Below the pieces are notes generated by a model. The model saw only the letters and a list, made by a program, of their open reading frames with translations. It had not been told where the DNA came from and ran no database searches. From assembly GCA_039621445.1 (NCBI GenBank), contig CP154956.1:21990001-22054000 (forward strand): 64,000 nt of DNA, given 5' to 3'. The translations under genes and the position numbers were made by a program. This document shows, piece by piece, positions 1 through 9,745 of this stretch. The stretch's first letter is position 1; each line of letters opens with the position of its first letter. This DNA comes from Euglena gracilis. Taxonomy: Eukaryota; Euglenida; Euglenophyceae; Euglenales.

Positions 1-2691
1 AAGGAGCAGATCAAGACCGAAGCGGCTTCATCGTCCTCCAAAGGTGCAACCGTCGACGCCGCGACAATCCACACTATCAGCAAACACGATGCGCGAATCA
101 CCGTCGTCGAAAGCGAGGTTCAAATGGTGAAGGAGCAGATCAAGATGGAGACAACAACGCGAAACAGCGACATCCGGTCCCTAGTGGAAATGATGCGGCG
201 CGAACACGAGCAACAAGCAGCAAAAGGATCACCAAAACCGCAACAACCTATCCAGAACCCGGAGATGGAGGTGGCAATGAACAGAATGACAGTGCGGATC
301 CAAGAAATCGAACAATCGAAAGACCGACTGAAACGGGCGACGGTGGAGGAAGTGACGGTCATCAAGAAGGAGGTGGAGGCGATGAAACAAGCACAGCAGA
401 CACAGGTGGCGGTGATGGCGAAGGAGATCCAGGAGATGAAGCAAAAACAACAGACATCGCAACCCCAACAACCGACCACATCCGACACTCTCATCCAGGA
501 TCTGATCTTCAAGGTGCAGGCCCTCGAGCAGAACAACAAGCAGTTCAAACGCGAGACGACGGAGTACATCCGGAAGCTCGAGATCCAGGTGCACGACTTC
601 CACCACCTTGGGGCCAGGGTACAAGCCCTGGAGACCTCCATGGCCCGATCCAAAGATGAGAAGGACAGAGACCTTCTCCGGCTGAGCAAGAAGGTCGAGG
701 TGGCGGACGAAGCACTGGCAAGGGCCATGGAGCGGGTGGAGAACAAGATGCACGAGGAGATCAAACGACTTCAACTTCCACAACAACCACTCCAATCAAC
801 GGAAGAGGTGGAGGACGGCATCCGACAGCTGCGGGAGAGAGTGCTCCATGGAGAGGGAGCGTTCTCCAAGGCCATCAAGGAGACAAAGACACAGCTCAGG
901 GAAATACAGAGGGACATCCAGCTAATCCGGCAACAATCACGCCCCAATGTGAGCAGCAGTGAACAGATGGAGCGAGAAGTGCAAGATCTGGCGAGACAAG
1001 TCGCACGGCTACAGCTCAGCACAACAACGCCCATCCAGGAACCACACATCCCCCGTGAAGAAGTCCGTCAACGTGCAGAGGTCCACACATTCCCGTCCCA
1101 ACCGTACCCAGAAATACAAGCACGACAACAATCTTCGGTTGCGGTGCGACCGGAGCTCAGGTTGGCAAGAAAGAGCACGCGATCAATGGTGCAAAGTGAA
1201 GCAGTGACATCAATCCCAGTACAAGCAGTGATGCCAATGACGCAAGTGACACAGCCACCCAGGAGCACAACCGGAACGGCGGTGCGGGGGGTGGAAGTGA
1301 CCATCGCCCCAGTGCAAGCACACACCGTCAGTCCACAACTCCAACTCCTACCCCCACAACTCCTGGAGTCCATCAGCGGCAGACATCCCGGAAGGTTCAG
1401 CGGGATTGCAGAGGACTGGCCAATGTGGAGAAGAAAGTGGATTCCGTTTCTACGAGAAACGGAAGGGCTGATGCCAGCAATGACCGATGCACAGCGATTG
1501 GCGTTGCTGCGAAGTGCACTCGACGAGGCCGGGGCTCTCCTGGTGGACCAGGAGCTGGAAGCCAATCCGGACCTCGGGTACGAAGAGTACTGGGCGCGCC
1601 TCGACCTGGAGTTCGGGGCGGAAGACAAGGAGGTCCTCCGCCGCAAGCTCCACCGGCTGAAGATGGCGCATGCGGGCAAGCCAACAGAGAAGTCGTGGCG
1701 TGAGCTCTACGCACAGATGATGACCCTGGGTGGGCAACTTGGCGATGTCAGTGATGCAGAACTGAGTCGCCTGTTGATGAATGCGATCCCAAGGGATCCG
1801 TGGCGAAGAAAGCTGGCGATGGAGGAGGACAAAAGGACAGAGAGGGGCACCTTGGTGCTCGATGGGCTGCCAATCGATGTGGCCACAGAGGAGGTGGAGA
1901 ACATGGTGCTGGCGGAGACCGGGCTGAGACCACTTGCCGTGCGACGGTTCGGCAAGCGAGTGAAGGTGACGCCGCAAGGGGAAGAGCATCGGCATGCCAT
2001 CAAAATGCTCTATGACCGGCAGCGGCTCCAAGGCGGGAGCGTTGTCAAGGTCTCCCCGGACAATGCGGAGTTGGGGCCAAAAGAAATCAACGAGCTGATG
2101 ACTCGTTGGCTCCGAACGGAGCAGCGGATCGCCAACGCGCCCGAGCCGCAGCAAAGCTCCGGCCCCCAAAGGCAAGACCATCGGCCACAGCCGCGGTGGC
2201 ACCGGGAAGTGGATGCAGAGTGGGATGGTGCGGAAGAAGAAGAGGAAGAAGCTGTCCGGCAAGTGGGCAAGGGAAACAAACGGCAAGATAAGAGGCCCCC
2301 GACACCTCCAAAGGTGTCTGAGAAGAAGGAGGAGCAACCGACAAGCACGGTGCAACCCGGACCACAGCCCACCCAAAGTGCACCGTCACCGCCACCGGCG
2401 GTGAAGGGAGGAGATCGACAACCAGAGTGGTCATCATCGGGACAGTGGCAGAATGCCCCGTACCAAGGCGGAGCGTCGTGGAACAACTCGTGGGATGCCA
2501 AAGGCAAAGGAAAAGGCAACCCACAATGGTCAAAGGGAGGAGATGGCAAAGGTGGTGGACAAGACAAGGGTGGCAAAGGCAAAGGCGATGAGAAAGGCAA
2601 GAGCAAAGGAAAGGGAGATGGAAAAGGCAAAGGAGGAAAAGACGGCGGCCGGGGGAGGAGTGTTGCCGCCGTGGAGGAGTGGGAGGAGTGA
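1..2691 (+). CDS. gag: Gag polyprotein of E1 (N-terminus missing)
   Basis: Frame 1 is open from base 1 to the TGA at 2689-2691; the first ATG is only at 124, so the true start lies upstream. Counting from base 1, residues 1-390 are Gln/Glu/Lys-rich with long heptad-like coiled coils. Residues about 460-600 (PGRFSGIAEDWPMWRRKW onward) look like a retrotransposon capsid region. Residues about 616-690 (GTLVLDGLP ... SVVKV) have the beta-alpha-beta pattern of an RRM. The tail at about 835-885 is Lys/Gly-rich and ends RGRS. No CCHC knuckle is present, so RNA packaging may rely on the RRM-like part and basic tail (inference). A same-frame pol follows the stop. Confidence 0.85.
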   Translation, partial: KEQIKTEAASSSSKGATVDAATIHTISKHDARITVVESEVQMVKEQIKMETTTRNSDIRSLVEMMRREHEQQAAKGSPKPQQPIQNPEMEVAMNRMTVRIQEIEQSKDRLKRATVEEVTVIKKEVEAMKQAQQTQVAVMAKEIQEMKQKQQTSQPQQPTTSDTLIQDLIFKVQALEQNNKQFKRETTEYIRKLEIQVHDFHHLGARVQALETSMARSKDEKDRDLLRLSKKVEVADEALARAMERVENKMHEEIKRLQLPQQPLQSTEEVEDGIRQLRERVLHGEGAFSKAIKETKTQLREIQRDIQLIRQQSRPNVSSSEQMEREVQDLARQVARLQLSTTTPIQEPHIPREEVRQRAEVHTFPSQPYPEIQARQQSSVAVRPELRLARKSTRSMVQSEAVTSIPVQAVMPMTQVTQPPRSTTGTAVRGVEVTIAPVQAHTVSPQLQLLPPQLLESISGRHPGRFSGIAEDWPMWRRKWIPFLRETEGLMPAMTDAQRLALLRSALDEAGALLVDQELEANPDLGYEEYWARLDLEFGAEDKEVLRRKLHRLKMAHAGKPTEKSWRELYAQMMTLGGQLGDVSDAELSRLLMNAIPRDPWRRKLAMEEDKRTERGTLVLDGLPIDVATEEVENMVLAETGLRPLAVRRFGKRVKVTPQGEEHRHAIKMLYDRQRLQGGSVVKVSPDNAELGPKEINELMTRWLRTEQRIANAPEPQQSSGPQRQDHRPQPRWHREVDAEWDGAEEEEEEAVRQVGKGNKRQDKRPPTPPKVSEKKEEQPTSTVQPGPQPTQSAPSPPPAVKGGDRQPEWSSSGQWQNAPYQGGASWNNSWDAKGKGKGNPQWSKGGDGKGGGQDKGGKGKGDEKGKSKGKGDGKGKGGKDGGRGRSVAAVEEWEE

Positions 2692-2726
2692 AGGGGCCGC
2701 CCAGGCCCCAGGGAAGGAGGCCTGGG
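2689..2726 (+). promoter_or_regulatory. Candidate UGA readthrough signal between gag and pol (E1)
   Basis: The Gag stop TGA (2689-2691) is followed by an 8-nt spacer (2692-2699) and a perfect 8-bp GC-rich stem, CCCAGGCC (2700-2707) with GGCCTGGG (2719-2726) across an 11-nt loop. The Gag frame stays open after the stop. Gammaretroviruses express Gag-Pol by suppressing a stop that sits 8 nt before a structured RNA; the geometry here is the same. Function is inferred. E2 has the same layout at 16475-16512. Confidence 0.6.
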
Positions 2727-3229
2727 CAGGCAGTCAAAACCCCGAGCCGGAGACCGGCAAGAGGAAGTGCACGAGGTGAGAACCGTGCAGGTGTGCTCCA
2801 CCACCCTGTCCAGGCATCAAGAGGAGGAAGGATGGCAGGTGGTGGAGAAAAAGAAAAGAAACCGCAAGCCAAGACAATCACCTCCGATGACAAGACCCGA
2901 CAAGGATCAAGGCACAAAGGGAAGGAAGGAAGAAGAAGGGGAGAGATCATCTCTGCCAAGGCAATGGCAAAAATCAAGAACAAAGAACAACAACCGCTCC
3001 AAGGGAAAAGGAAGTAACAAGGAAACGACAACCTCATCGCGACAACCACCTCAAGGGTCAACACCAACCACACAACACCCTTCCCGCGACACTAACCGGC
3101 ATCCACAACAAGAAAAGCAACACCTACTCCAAAGAAAGCAGCATCCACTGCGCGACACCGACCGGCGTCCACCACAAGAAGAGCACCCAAGAAGCCTGAC
3201 AGCCATGCAACAGCCCGACAACAAGCGAC
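2692..3229 (+). other. gag-pol spacer, open in the Gag frame, K/R/P/Q-rich
   Basis: After the TGA the Gag frame continues without a stop to 3321 and encodes a basic, Gln/Pro/Thr-rich stretch with no recognisable domain. E2 has the matching stretch at 16478-16950, where the same frame runs on into the proline-rich minisatellite. In E1 an 11-nt deletion near 3236, relative to E2, throws the later spacer into another frame. I read this as the N-terminal linker of a readthrough Gag-Pol polyprotein. Confidence 0.5.
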
Positions 3230-4260
3230 CAGAAACCCCACGAGCATCATCCGCCACAAGAACCGTCATCTCCACCCCAACATCCCCACCATCAACAGCT
3301 CCCACCAGAACGCTCCTTTAACCCGCTGCAGCCACCCCACGAGCATCATCAGCCACAAGAACCGTCATCTCCACCCCAGCATCTCCACCATCGACATCCC
3401 CCACCAGAACGGACATGTAACCCGCTGCAGCCACCCCACGAGCATCATCCACAAGAACCGTCATCCCCACCCCAACATCTCCACCAACGACCACACCCAC
3501 CAGAACCTTCATCTTCACCGCAGCAACTACCTCGACAGAAGCTACCCCACAAACCCGCATCATCATCAGAGCGACATCTACTCCAACGTCAACATCCACC
3601 AGAACCTTCATCTTCTCCACAGCATCCACCATCGCCGCTGCCGCCACGAGAACCGACTCCATCATCTAAGCTACATCCACACCAACCACAACACCCACGA
3701 GAACCTTCATCCACATCACGACATCCGCGACCGCAACCGCCGCCACGAGAACTGTCTTCATCTTTGCAGCGACATCCACCCCAACATTATCGTCCACCAG
3801 AACCTTCATCTTCTTCGCGACACCCACCTTCGCGGCTGCGACCACGAGAACCGTCTCCGTCATCTCAGCGACACCTACACCAACTTCGTCGCCCACAGGA
3901 ACCGTTATCTCCTCCGCAACATCCACAATCGCTACAACCGCCACGAGAACCGATTTCGTCATCTCAACAGCATCCACATCAACCACAACTCCCACCAGGA
4001 CCGTCATCTGCATCACCACAACAGCTGCCTCTGGAATCGTCATCAAAGCGACATCCTCATCAACGATATCACCCACGGGAACCGTCATCTACTTCGCGAC
4101 ATCCACTGCCACTACAGCTGCCACTCGAACCGCCATCATCATCACAAGGAAACACCCCGCTACCTCTCCCACAAGAACCTTCATCTTCGTCTCAGCATTC
4201 ACCTCAACAACAACCTCCACTGGAACCGACTTCTACATCGCTGCATCCCCACCAACAACA
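3230..4260 (+). repeat. Coding minisatellite, 48/51-nt units, Pro/His/Gln/Ser-rich linker (E1)
   Basis: About 20 degenerate tandem units of 48 or 51 nt encode 16-17 residue repeats of the type RHPPQ..PPEPSS. Units stay mostly multiples of three, so the linker is translated, but indels have shifted frame near 3300-3430. It separates the Gag-derived frame from the methyltransferase domain and differs in length and order from the E2 copy (16950-17811). Such a disordered hinge would let the methyltransferase move freely (inference). Confidence 0.7.
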
Positions 4261-6628
4261 CCAACCACCAAGCGATTCCCAGCATCAACCACAACCGCCT
4301 CAAGAAGGATCAAGGCAACATCTACCACAAGAAACACCGCATCCACATCCAACATCCAGCAACATCACCCAAGCCACATCCACATCCGTGCCTCCAGGCT
4401 CAGTGACGCCAGAAGCAAAAGAAGAGAAGCACCAGCAGAGCCGCGGACGCGAGCTCTGGGCACTGGACCTGTTCTCCGGGACGGGCAGTGTCCGCCGGGC
4501 CCTCGAGGCAATGGGCTACCATGTCGTGAGTGTCGACTGGGACTCCCGGTGGCATCCCGATGTGGTGGCAGACATCCGGCGATGGGAGTACTGGCAGCAG
4601 TATTCCCCTGGTGACTTCGATCTGGTGGCAGCATCCCCACCATGCACCGAGTACTCGTCGGCAATGACGACAAGGCCGAGGCGGTTGAGGGAAGCAGATG
4701 CGGTGGTGAGGAAGACAAGGGAGATCATCCAGTACCTCGCTCCGGCGAAGTGGTGGATCGAGAATCCCCGGCACGGGCTGCTCCGCAGGAGGCGAGTAGT
4801 CCGAGACCTGGCTTTCGTGGACGTCGACTACTGCATGTTTGAAGACTTCGGCTACCGGAAACCCACCCGGTTCTGGTTACCGAAGGAGATGGCCAGGGAC
4901 CTCACCAACGTGCTGTGCGATGGCCGATGCAAAAGCTCGGTGCAAGGGGACAAAGGAAGACGGCGCCACCGGTTCCAGCTGGGAGGCAGGTGCCCCCACA
5001 GGGTGTCACGAGAGGAGGCGTACAGAATCCCAAGCGGCGTGGTGGAGTACCTGTGCCAAGGCACAGGACCACAAGCAGCAACCGAAGCAGAAGGAGCAGT
5101 GTCCAACAACAAAGTGCAAGAGGTGACCATCAAGCCGTGGCACGTAAAGCCGGCCCGCTTTCGAGTGGGCAGGATGCAAAGGAGAGGAGGCGGATGCCAG
5201 CTGCTGCTGGAAGTGACCGTGGAAGCCAATGGTGAGTGCTACCAAGCAAAAGCGCTCATCGACACCGGAGCCCAGACGTCTCTCTGCCGGAGGGACCTGC
5301 TGCCAGAAGCCTGCTTCACGCAGTCCAGCAAGCCGCTGCTGCTCAAGACAGTGAGTGGCGAAGAGCTCAACGGAGGGAAGAACGAGGCCACCCTCACACT
5401 CTCCTTCGAGGCAAGGAGCGAAGAAGGCGTGCCAGTGGGCAGCCAGTGGAGCAGCACCGTCACCGCACACGACGGGGACATCGGCTGCGACCTCATCCTC
5501 GGATATCCGTGGTTGAAGGTCAATCGCCTCGACGTGCAGCCGTGGAGGGATGCACTCCAGCTGCATGATCCGCCACGGTGGGTGCTGTGGGCGCAAAAGA
5601 ACAGCACCGTCCAAGGACAAGGAAGATCGACAGCAACAGTGGTCACCCAGCAAGAGCCGCAACCACACCCAGCATCCTCAACCCAACATCCCCTCCAACA
5701 ACCCCTGTCATCAACGGCAACACAACATCAAGAGGAAGAAGAGTGTCCGTGGGAAGAAGAAGAAGAAGATGTGGAGGAGCAAATGCTGGCATTGGTGCAG
5801 AAGATGCGGATGTGCATTCCTGGAGAGATCCATGAAGCCGAGGAGGATGAAGGTGCGTCGAATGAGGAGATCTCCGACAACGAGGCACTCCAGGAAGCAG
5901 CAAGGCACATCCTCCAAGTGCAGGGCGAGCAGGTGGAAATCAGAGGCGTGGTGCAGTCAGACGACGAGCATCCAGATCCACTGGCATCCAAGCTCCGGCA
6001 AGAAATCCTGGATGAATACGCAGGACGCGTCTTCCGGGAAAGAGTGTGGCCAAATCCCCCAGCAAGAGGGACGCACGGCAAGGCCGTGCTCAGGCTGAAG
6101 CCAGGAGCAGTGCCAGTGGTGGGCAGAGTGATCCACCTGAGAGGAGAAAGGCATGATGCCCTGAGGGAAATGGAGGCAGAGTGCCGGAAGGACGGCAAGC
6201 TGGAACCCGGGAGGGGACCGTGGAGAGCAGCCGCCTTCCCAATAAAAAAGAAAAGCGGGAAGTGGAGACTGGTGTGCGATTACGCGCTCACCAACAAGCA
6301 GCTGCAGCCGGACAGCTACCCGCTGCCCCTCACCGAGGAGATCGTGGCCGAGCAAGCAAGATGTGAGCTGTTCAGCACAGTGGACCTCCGGGATGCCTTC
6401 CATCAAGTCGCCCTTGACGCCGAGTCCCGGCCAATCACCAACATCCAAATGCCGGGCGGCCTGTGGCAGTGGACTGTGGTCCCACAAGCGATCAATGTGG
6501 GCCGGCACTGCTTCAACGGGACATCGATGCGACGTGTGCGGGACTGCAAAGGCACTCAAGGCCGTACTTTGATGACATCATCATCTGCACCAAAAGAAAA
6601 GTCGGCCAATCGGAAGAAGACTTCCTGA
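3764..6628 (+). pseudogene. pol: Pol part 1 of E1: C5 DNA methyltransferase, aspartic protease, RT fingers/palm
   Basis: The frame is open from about 3240 through the spacer and needs no ATG if translated by readthrough. The methyltransferase covers about 4445-5060: motif I DLFSGTGS (D at 4466-4468), motif IV SPPCTEYSSA with the catalytic Cys, motif VI WWIENPRHG, motif VIII-like GYRKPTRFW, a CDGRC segment and an end resembling IPSGVVEYL. This combination is typical of phage/virus-like C5 methyltransferases rather than host DNMT1/DNMT3. A retropepsin follows (LIDTGAQTSL at about 5255, closing ILGYPWL). RT starts near 6250 (KSGKWRLVCDYALTNK, LFSTVDLRDAFHQ). A 1-nt deletion near 6503 relative to E2 shifts the frame before the active site, so the product ends at 6628 without YFDD. 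Confidence 0.88.
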
Positions 6629-7671
6629 AGGCCCATGCCGCAGATGTCCGGGAGACGCTGGCAGCGCTCGAGCGCGACAAGTGGGTCTCGGACCCCAAGA
6701 AGGTGAAGCTGTTCATGCGCCGAGTGGAGTTTGTCGGCCATGTGCTGGGAGGAGGAAGAAGGTCACCAGCCCCAGGGAAGCTGGCAGCTGTCCAGAAGTG
6801 GGAGCTGCCCAAGAACGTCTCCAGCCTCCGGGCATTTTTGGGGCTGTGCAATTATTACAGCGGATACGTGCGAATGTTCGCCGAATATGCGGCACCGCTG
6901 CAGGAAAAGCTGAAGTTGCCCCGGGAGCTCGCCAAAGCAGGCAGCAAACACCCGGTGACATGGACCAAGGAGGAAGAGAAGGCATTCGAGCGCCTGAAGC
7001 AGGCACTCGTGGCGGACCTCGAGCTGTACCACATGGACCCCACCAAGCCGTTTGTCCTTCGGACAGATGCATCGGACTATGCGGTGGGTGCGGCGCTGGA
7101 GCAGTTCCCACTGGTGGAAGGACTCCCGTCCCTCGCGGACATCAAGCCAGGTGCCTCCATCCCCTTGGCCTTCATGAGCCGCAAGCTCACCGATGGCCAA
7201 CGGCAGAAGTGGGACACCAGGGACAAGGAGACGTATGCAATCGTCTCCGCCCTGGACAAGTGGGCGCCGTACATTCTGGACAACGAGGTGCTGGTGCTGA
7301 CAGACCACAAGAGCCTACAAGGGTGGTACAAAGAGCATGTCGCAGGAGTCGGCCCACAAGGCCGCCGAGCAAGGTGGCATGCAAAGCTCAACAACTTCCG
7401 GCTGGAAGTCATCCATGTGCCAGGCCAAGCAAACACCATCGGAGATGCGCTCTCAAGATGGGCATATCCCGCCAGCCAAGGCTTCAAGGACATCACCTGG
7501 CATGGCACCGATCAAGACACGAAAGAAATGCAAAGCAAATCCAGAAGGAGAAGGAAGAGGAGAGATCGTGTCCAAAGGCCACTCACCCAATCGACACAGT
7601 CACCGAAGAAAAGCAAGTATGCATCATACGACTCAAGCACAAAACCACCGAGAACACCGAAGTGGCAGTGA
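6463..7671 (+). pseudogene. pol: Pol part 2 of E1: RT palm/thumb and RNase H
   Basis: After the frameshift near 6503 the RT continues in frame 1 with the catalytic YFDDIIICTK, the thumb (FVGHVLGGGRRSP, LRAFLGLCNYYSGYVR) and a complete gypsy-type RNase H (LRTDASDYAVGAALEQ, DKETYAIVSAL, LTDHKSLQGW, IHVPGQANTIGDALSR). Near 7541 one A is missing relative to E2 (AAAG against AAAAG), which shifts the frame and ends this ORF in a false tail. Residues needed for RT and RNase H catalysis are present, so only the frame is damaged. Confidence 0.88.
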
Positions 7672-8458
7672 CCACCCGAGCACAGATGAAAAAGAACCAG
7701 GCAGCACCAACAGCCAAGGGGTCCACCGACATGGAGACGCCAAGCCCAGCACATCAAGGCACAGCAAGACCCACCAGACCCACCAGAGAAGCCAGCAGCA
7801 TGCCAAAGAAAAACGAAAAGCCAGCAGTCCCACAGACCAGCAGCAAATCAGCCAAGGACTCAGTGGAGGACGAGGAGGACGTGGTGGAAATCACAGCACC
7901 CACAGCAGAAACACCCAAGGAAAAGGATGCCACAACATCAACCGCCGACCCAACAACCTCATCACCCCATCAACATCCCGACACCTCTATCATGCAGCCG
8001 CAACCTCCGTCTTCCAGCATCCCAGCACCCTTACCATCCTCATCATCACCCGACATCCCAACATCCTCCCCAACCACATCTGCCCCTGATCATCCCATCA
8101 CCGACCCCGCAGACGCCGAGGAGGACATCGACATCTACACCATGGACTGGGGACCGCACTACGAGAAGTGCCCCAGATGGCAAACCGTGTGGCACGACAC
8201 CAAGATCGGAGACCCGTGGCCCAAGGGCTACCGGGTTGAACACAAGAGGCTCCTGAAGGATGGGGTCTGGTGCGTGCCAACGGGCCTGGTGGGCAAAGTC
8301 CTCAGAGCACAGCATGCCCAAACGGGCCATTGGGCAGGCGAGATGCTGATGAAGGAGGCTCACCGTTTCTTCCAGTTCGCCGACGAGGAGGAGGCAAAGA
8401 AGCTGGCCGAGAGGATGCAGAAAATCTGCAGCTACTGCCAAGCAGTGGAATTTCTCCC
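7541..8458 (+). pseudogene. pol: Pol part 3 of E1: Ser/Thr/Pro linker and integrase HHCC zinc finger
   Basis: Frame 3 carries QIQKEKEEERSCPKATHP, a long low-complexity Thr/Pro/Ser linker rich in acidic patches, then WQTVWHD and an integrase N-terminal zinc-binding domain: QHAQTGH supplies the two His and ICSYC the two Cys (about 8308-8440). The linker lies between RNase H and integrase and is about 200 residues, long for this family. At about 8451 E1 has four more nucleotides than E2, shifting the frame into the integrase core. Confidence 0.8.
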
Positions 8459-8481
8459 CCCATCAGCCGCTGCACCTGAAG

Positions 8482-8760
8482 GTGACACCGACACCGGTGC
8501 CGCCCCACATCATGACCAGCGTCTGCATCGACCTGTTTGTGATGCCCGAGGTGGAGTTCGAGGGCAAGCTGTTCAATGTCGTCGCGGGCTGCGTCGACAG
8601 ACACAGCGGCTGGGTGGTGGCCACGGCACACCACACGAGGGGGTTGACGGCAGCCAAGGTCGCCAAGGCGATGTACCGCAAGTGGTGGTCGCCCCATGGG
8701 ATCCCAAGCGTGATCACCTCCGCAAGGGGGCCCCACTTCGCAGGAGCGTGGTGGCGAAAC
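8482..8760 (+). pseudogene. pol: Integrase catalytic core of E1, first half, active site mutated
   Basis: The core begins PTPVPPHIMTSVCIDLF with the first catalytic Asp at 8530-8532. The second catalytic Asp, found in ITSDRGPHF of E2 and of the 28526-28878 fragment, is Ala here (GCA, 8722-8724). The change looks like a two-base swap. An additional A near 8758, compared with the fragment at 28818, shifts the frame again. Integration activity from this copy is therefore not expected. Confidence 0.85.
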
Positions 8761-8761
8761 C

Positions 8762-9745
8762 ATGTGTGCCCTGCAAGGCGTGCGGCATGCTTACTCCCAA
8801 GCACACCACCACCCCGCCAACGGCAGAGCAGAGCAGATGGGGGCACAGCTGCAGAAGCAGCTGCGGCACATCCACGAGGAGAAAGGAATTCCGTGGGTGG
8901 AAGCACTCCCCATCGCTGTCCAACGCCTCAACGACAAAGAAGGACCAAGCGGGCTATCACCATATGAAGTGCTCTATGGAAGGCACCGGCCGTATGCTGG
9001 TGTCCCCTACGAGCCACCCACCAAGGCCGAAGATGCAGTCAGCTTCTTCGAGCGGCAGAAGTTGGTGGACAAGAAAGTCGCAGACACCGTGAACCAGCTG
9101 CACCATAAAAAGACTGAGCAGTTGAACAAGCGACGCAAGGAGTTGCCACCACTGCAAGTGGGCAGCAAGGCGTGGTACCTGCGGCCAAGGGGCAGGCCAG
9201 GGGAGAAGCTGGAGAGCTACTGGCTGGGCCCATGCCGCGTGATGGAGAGGAGGAGTGAGCACGGCTACGTGGTGGAGCTGCAGGAAGGAAGGATGCAAGA
9301 AGCACACCGGTGCCAGCTGAAGGCGTACACAGAGGGCGATGAAGAGCTGGGATCACCGGTGAAGCTATTCCACTTCAAGCAGGCCCGGTCAGATCCTCCA
9401 ACCGGGATCGATGAGTGGAACGTCGAAAAAGTGGTGACCCACCGAAGAACGCCAGGAGGAGAGTTGGAGTTCAAGGTGCAGTGGGAAGGTTCCACCGAAC
9501 TCACCTGGGAACCACTCCACCATTTCTTCCACAGCTACAGTCAGCCCATCGTTGATTACTTCCAGAAGAAGAACCTGAAGGAGGATGTCATGGCCCATCT
9601 GGCCAAACACCCAACAGAGGTGTCCAGAGTGTGGCTGTCAGCAGTAGAAGGAGGACCGAGGCAAGACAAGAAGTGGCCACTTGAGTGGGAAGAGCCCCCC
9701 ACTGAGTGGACATGGGAGGAGAAGGAGGCGAACCAGCAGCTGTAA
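8762..9745 (+). CDS. pol: Integrase C-terminal part and chromodomain of E1
   Basis: Frame 2 continues the core with HHHPANGRAEQ, where the Glu at 8831-8833 is the third DDE residue, then the GPSGLSPYEVLYGR motif usual in gypsy integrases, the SH3-like C-terminal domain (VGSKAWYLRPR, YWLGPCRVMER) and a chromodomain (VEKVVTHRR, FKVQWEGS, TWEPLHHFF). A chromodomain reads histone methylation and directs integration in chromoviruses (family knowledge). The ORF ends with EEPPTEWTW and the TAA at 9743-9745. It lacks its own start and depends on the upstream, now shifted, pol frame. Confidence 0.88.
   Translation: MCALQGVRHAYSQAHHHPANGRAEQMGAQLQKQLRHIHEEKGIPWVEALPIAVQRLNDKEGPSGLSPYEVLYGRHRPYAGVPYEPPTKAEDAVSFFERQKLVDKKVADTVNQLHHKKTEQLNKRRKELPPLQVGSKAWYLRPRGRPGEKLESYWLGPCRVMERRSEHGYVVELQEGRMQEAHRCQLKAYTEGDEELGSPVKLFHFKQARSDPPTGIDEWNVEKVVTHRRTPGGELEFKVQWEGSTELTWEPLHHFFHSYSQPIVDYFQKKNLKEDVMAHLAKHPTEVSRVWLSAVEGGPRQDKKWPLEWEEPPTEWTWEEKEANQQL

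Noticed and set aside
1450-2376. Antisense ORFs across gag and pol, e.g. 229-795, 1450-2376, 5006-5668, 13269-14138
   Set aside because: They mirror strongly coding sense frames with conserved domains; GC-rich sense codons remove stops from the other strand.
3318-4088. Minus-strand Val/Asp/Gly-rich repeat ORFs (also 17074-17931)
   Set aside because: Reverse translation of the Pro/His minisatellite, periodic with the same unit; no independent support.
3230-4260. CRISPR-like array of short repeats
   Set aside because: Units are degenerate, have no unique spacers and stay in a coding frame; the surroundings are eukaryotic retrotransposons.
4445-5060. Bacterial restriction-modification or phage genome origin of the methyltransferase
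   Set aside because: The domain is in one frame with retropepsin and RT, in three elements; no restriction gene, bacterial promoter or ribosome binding site is present.
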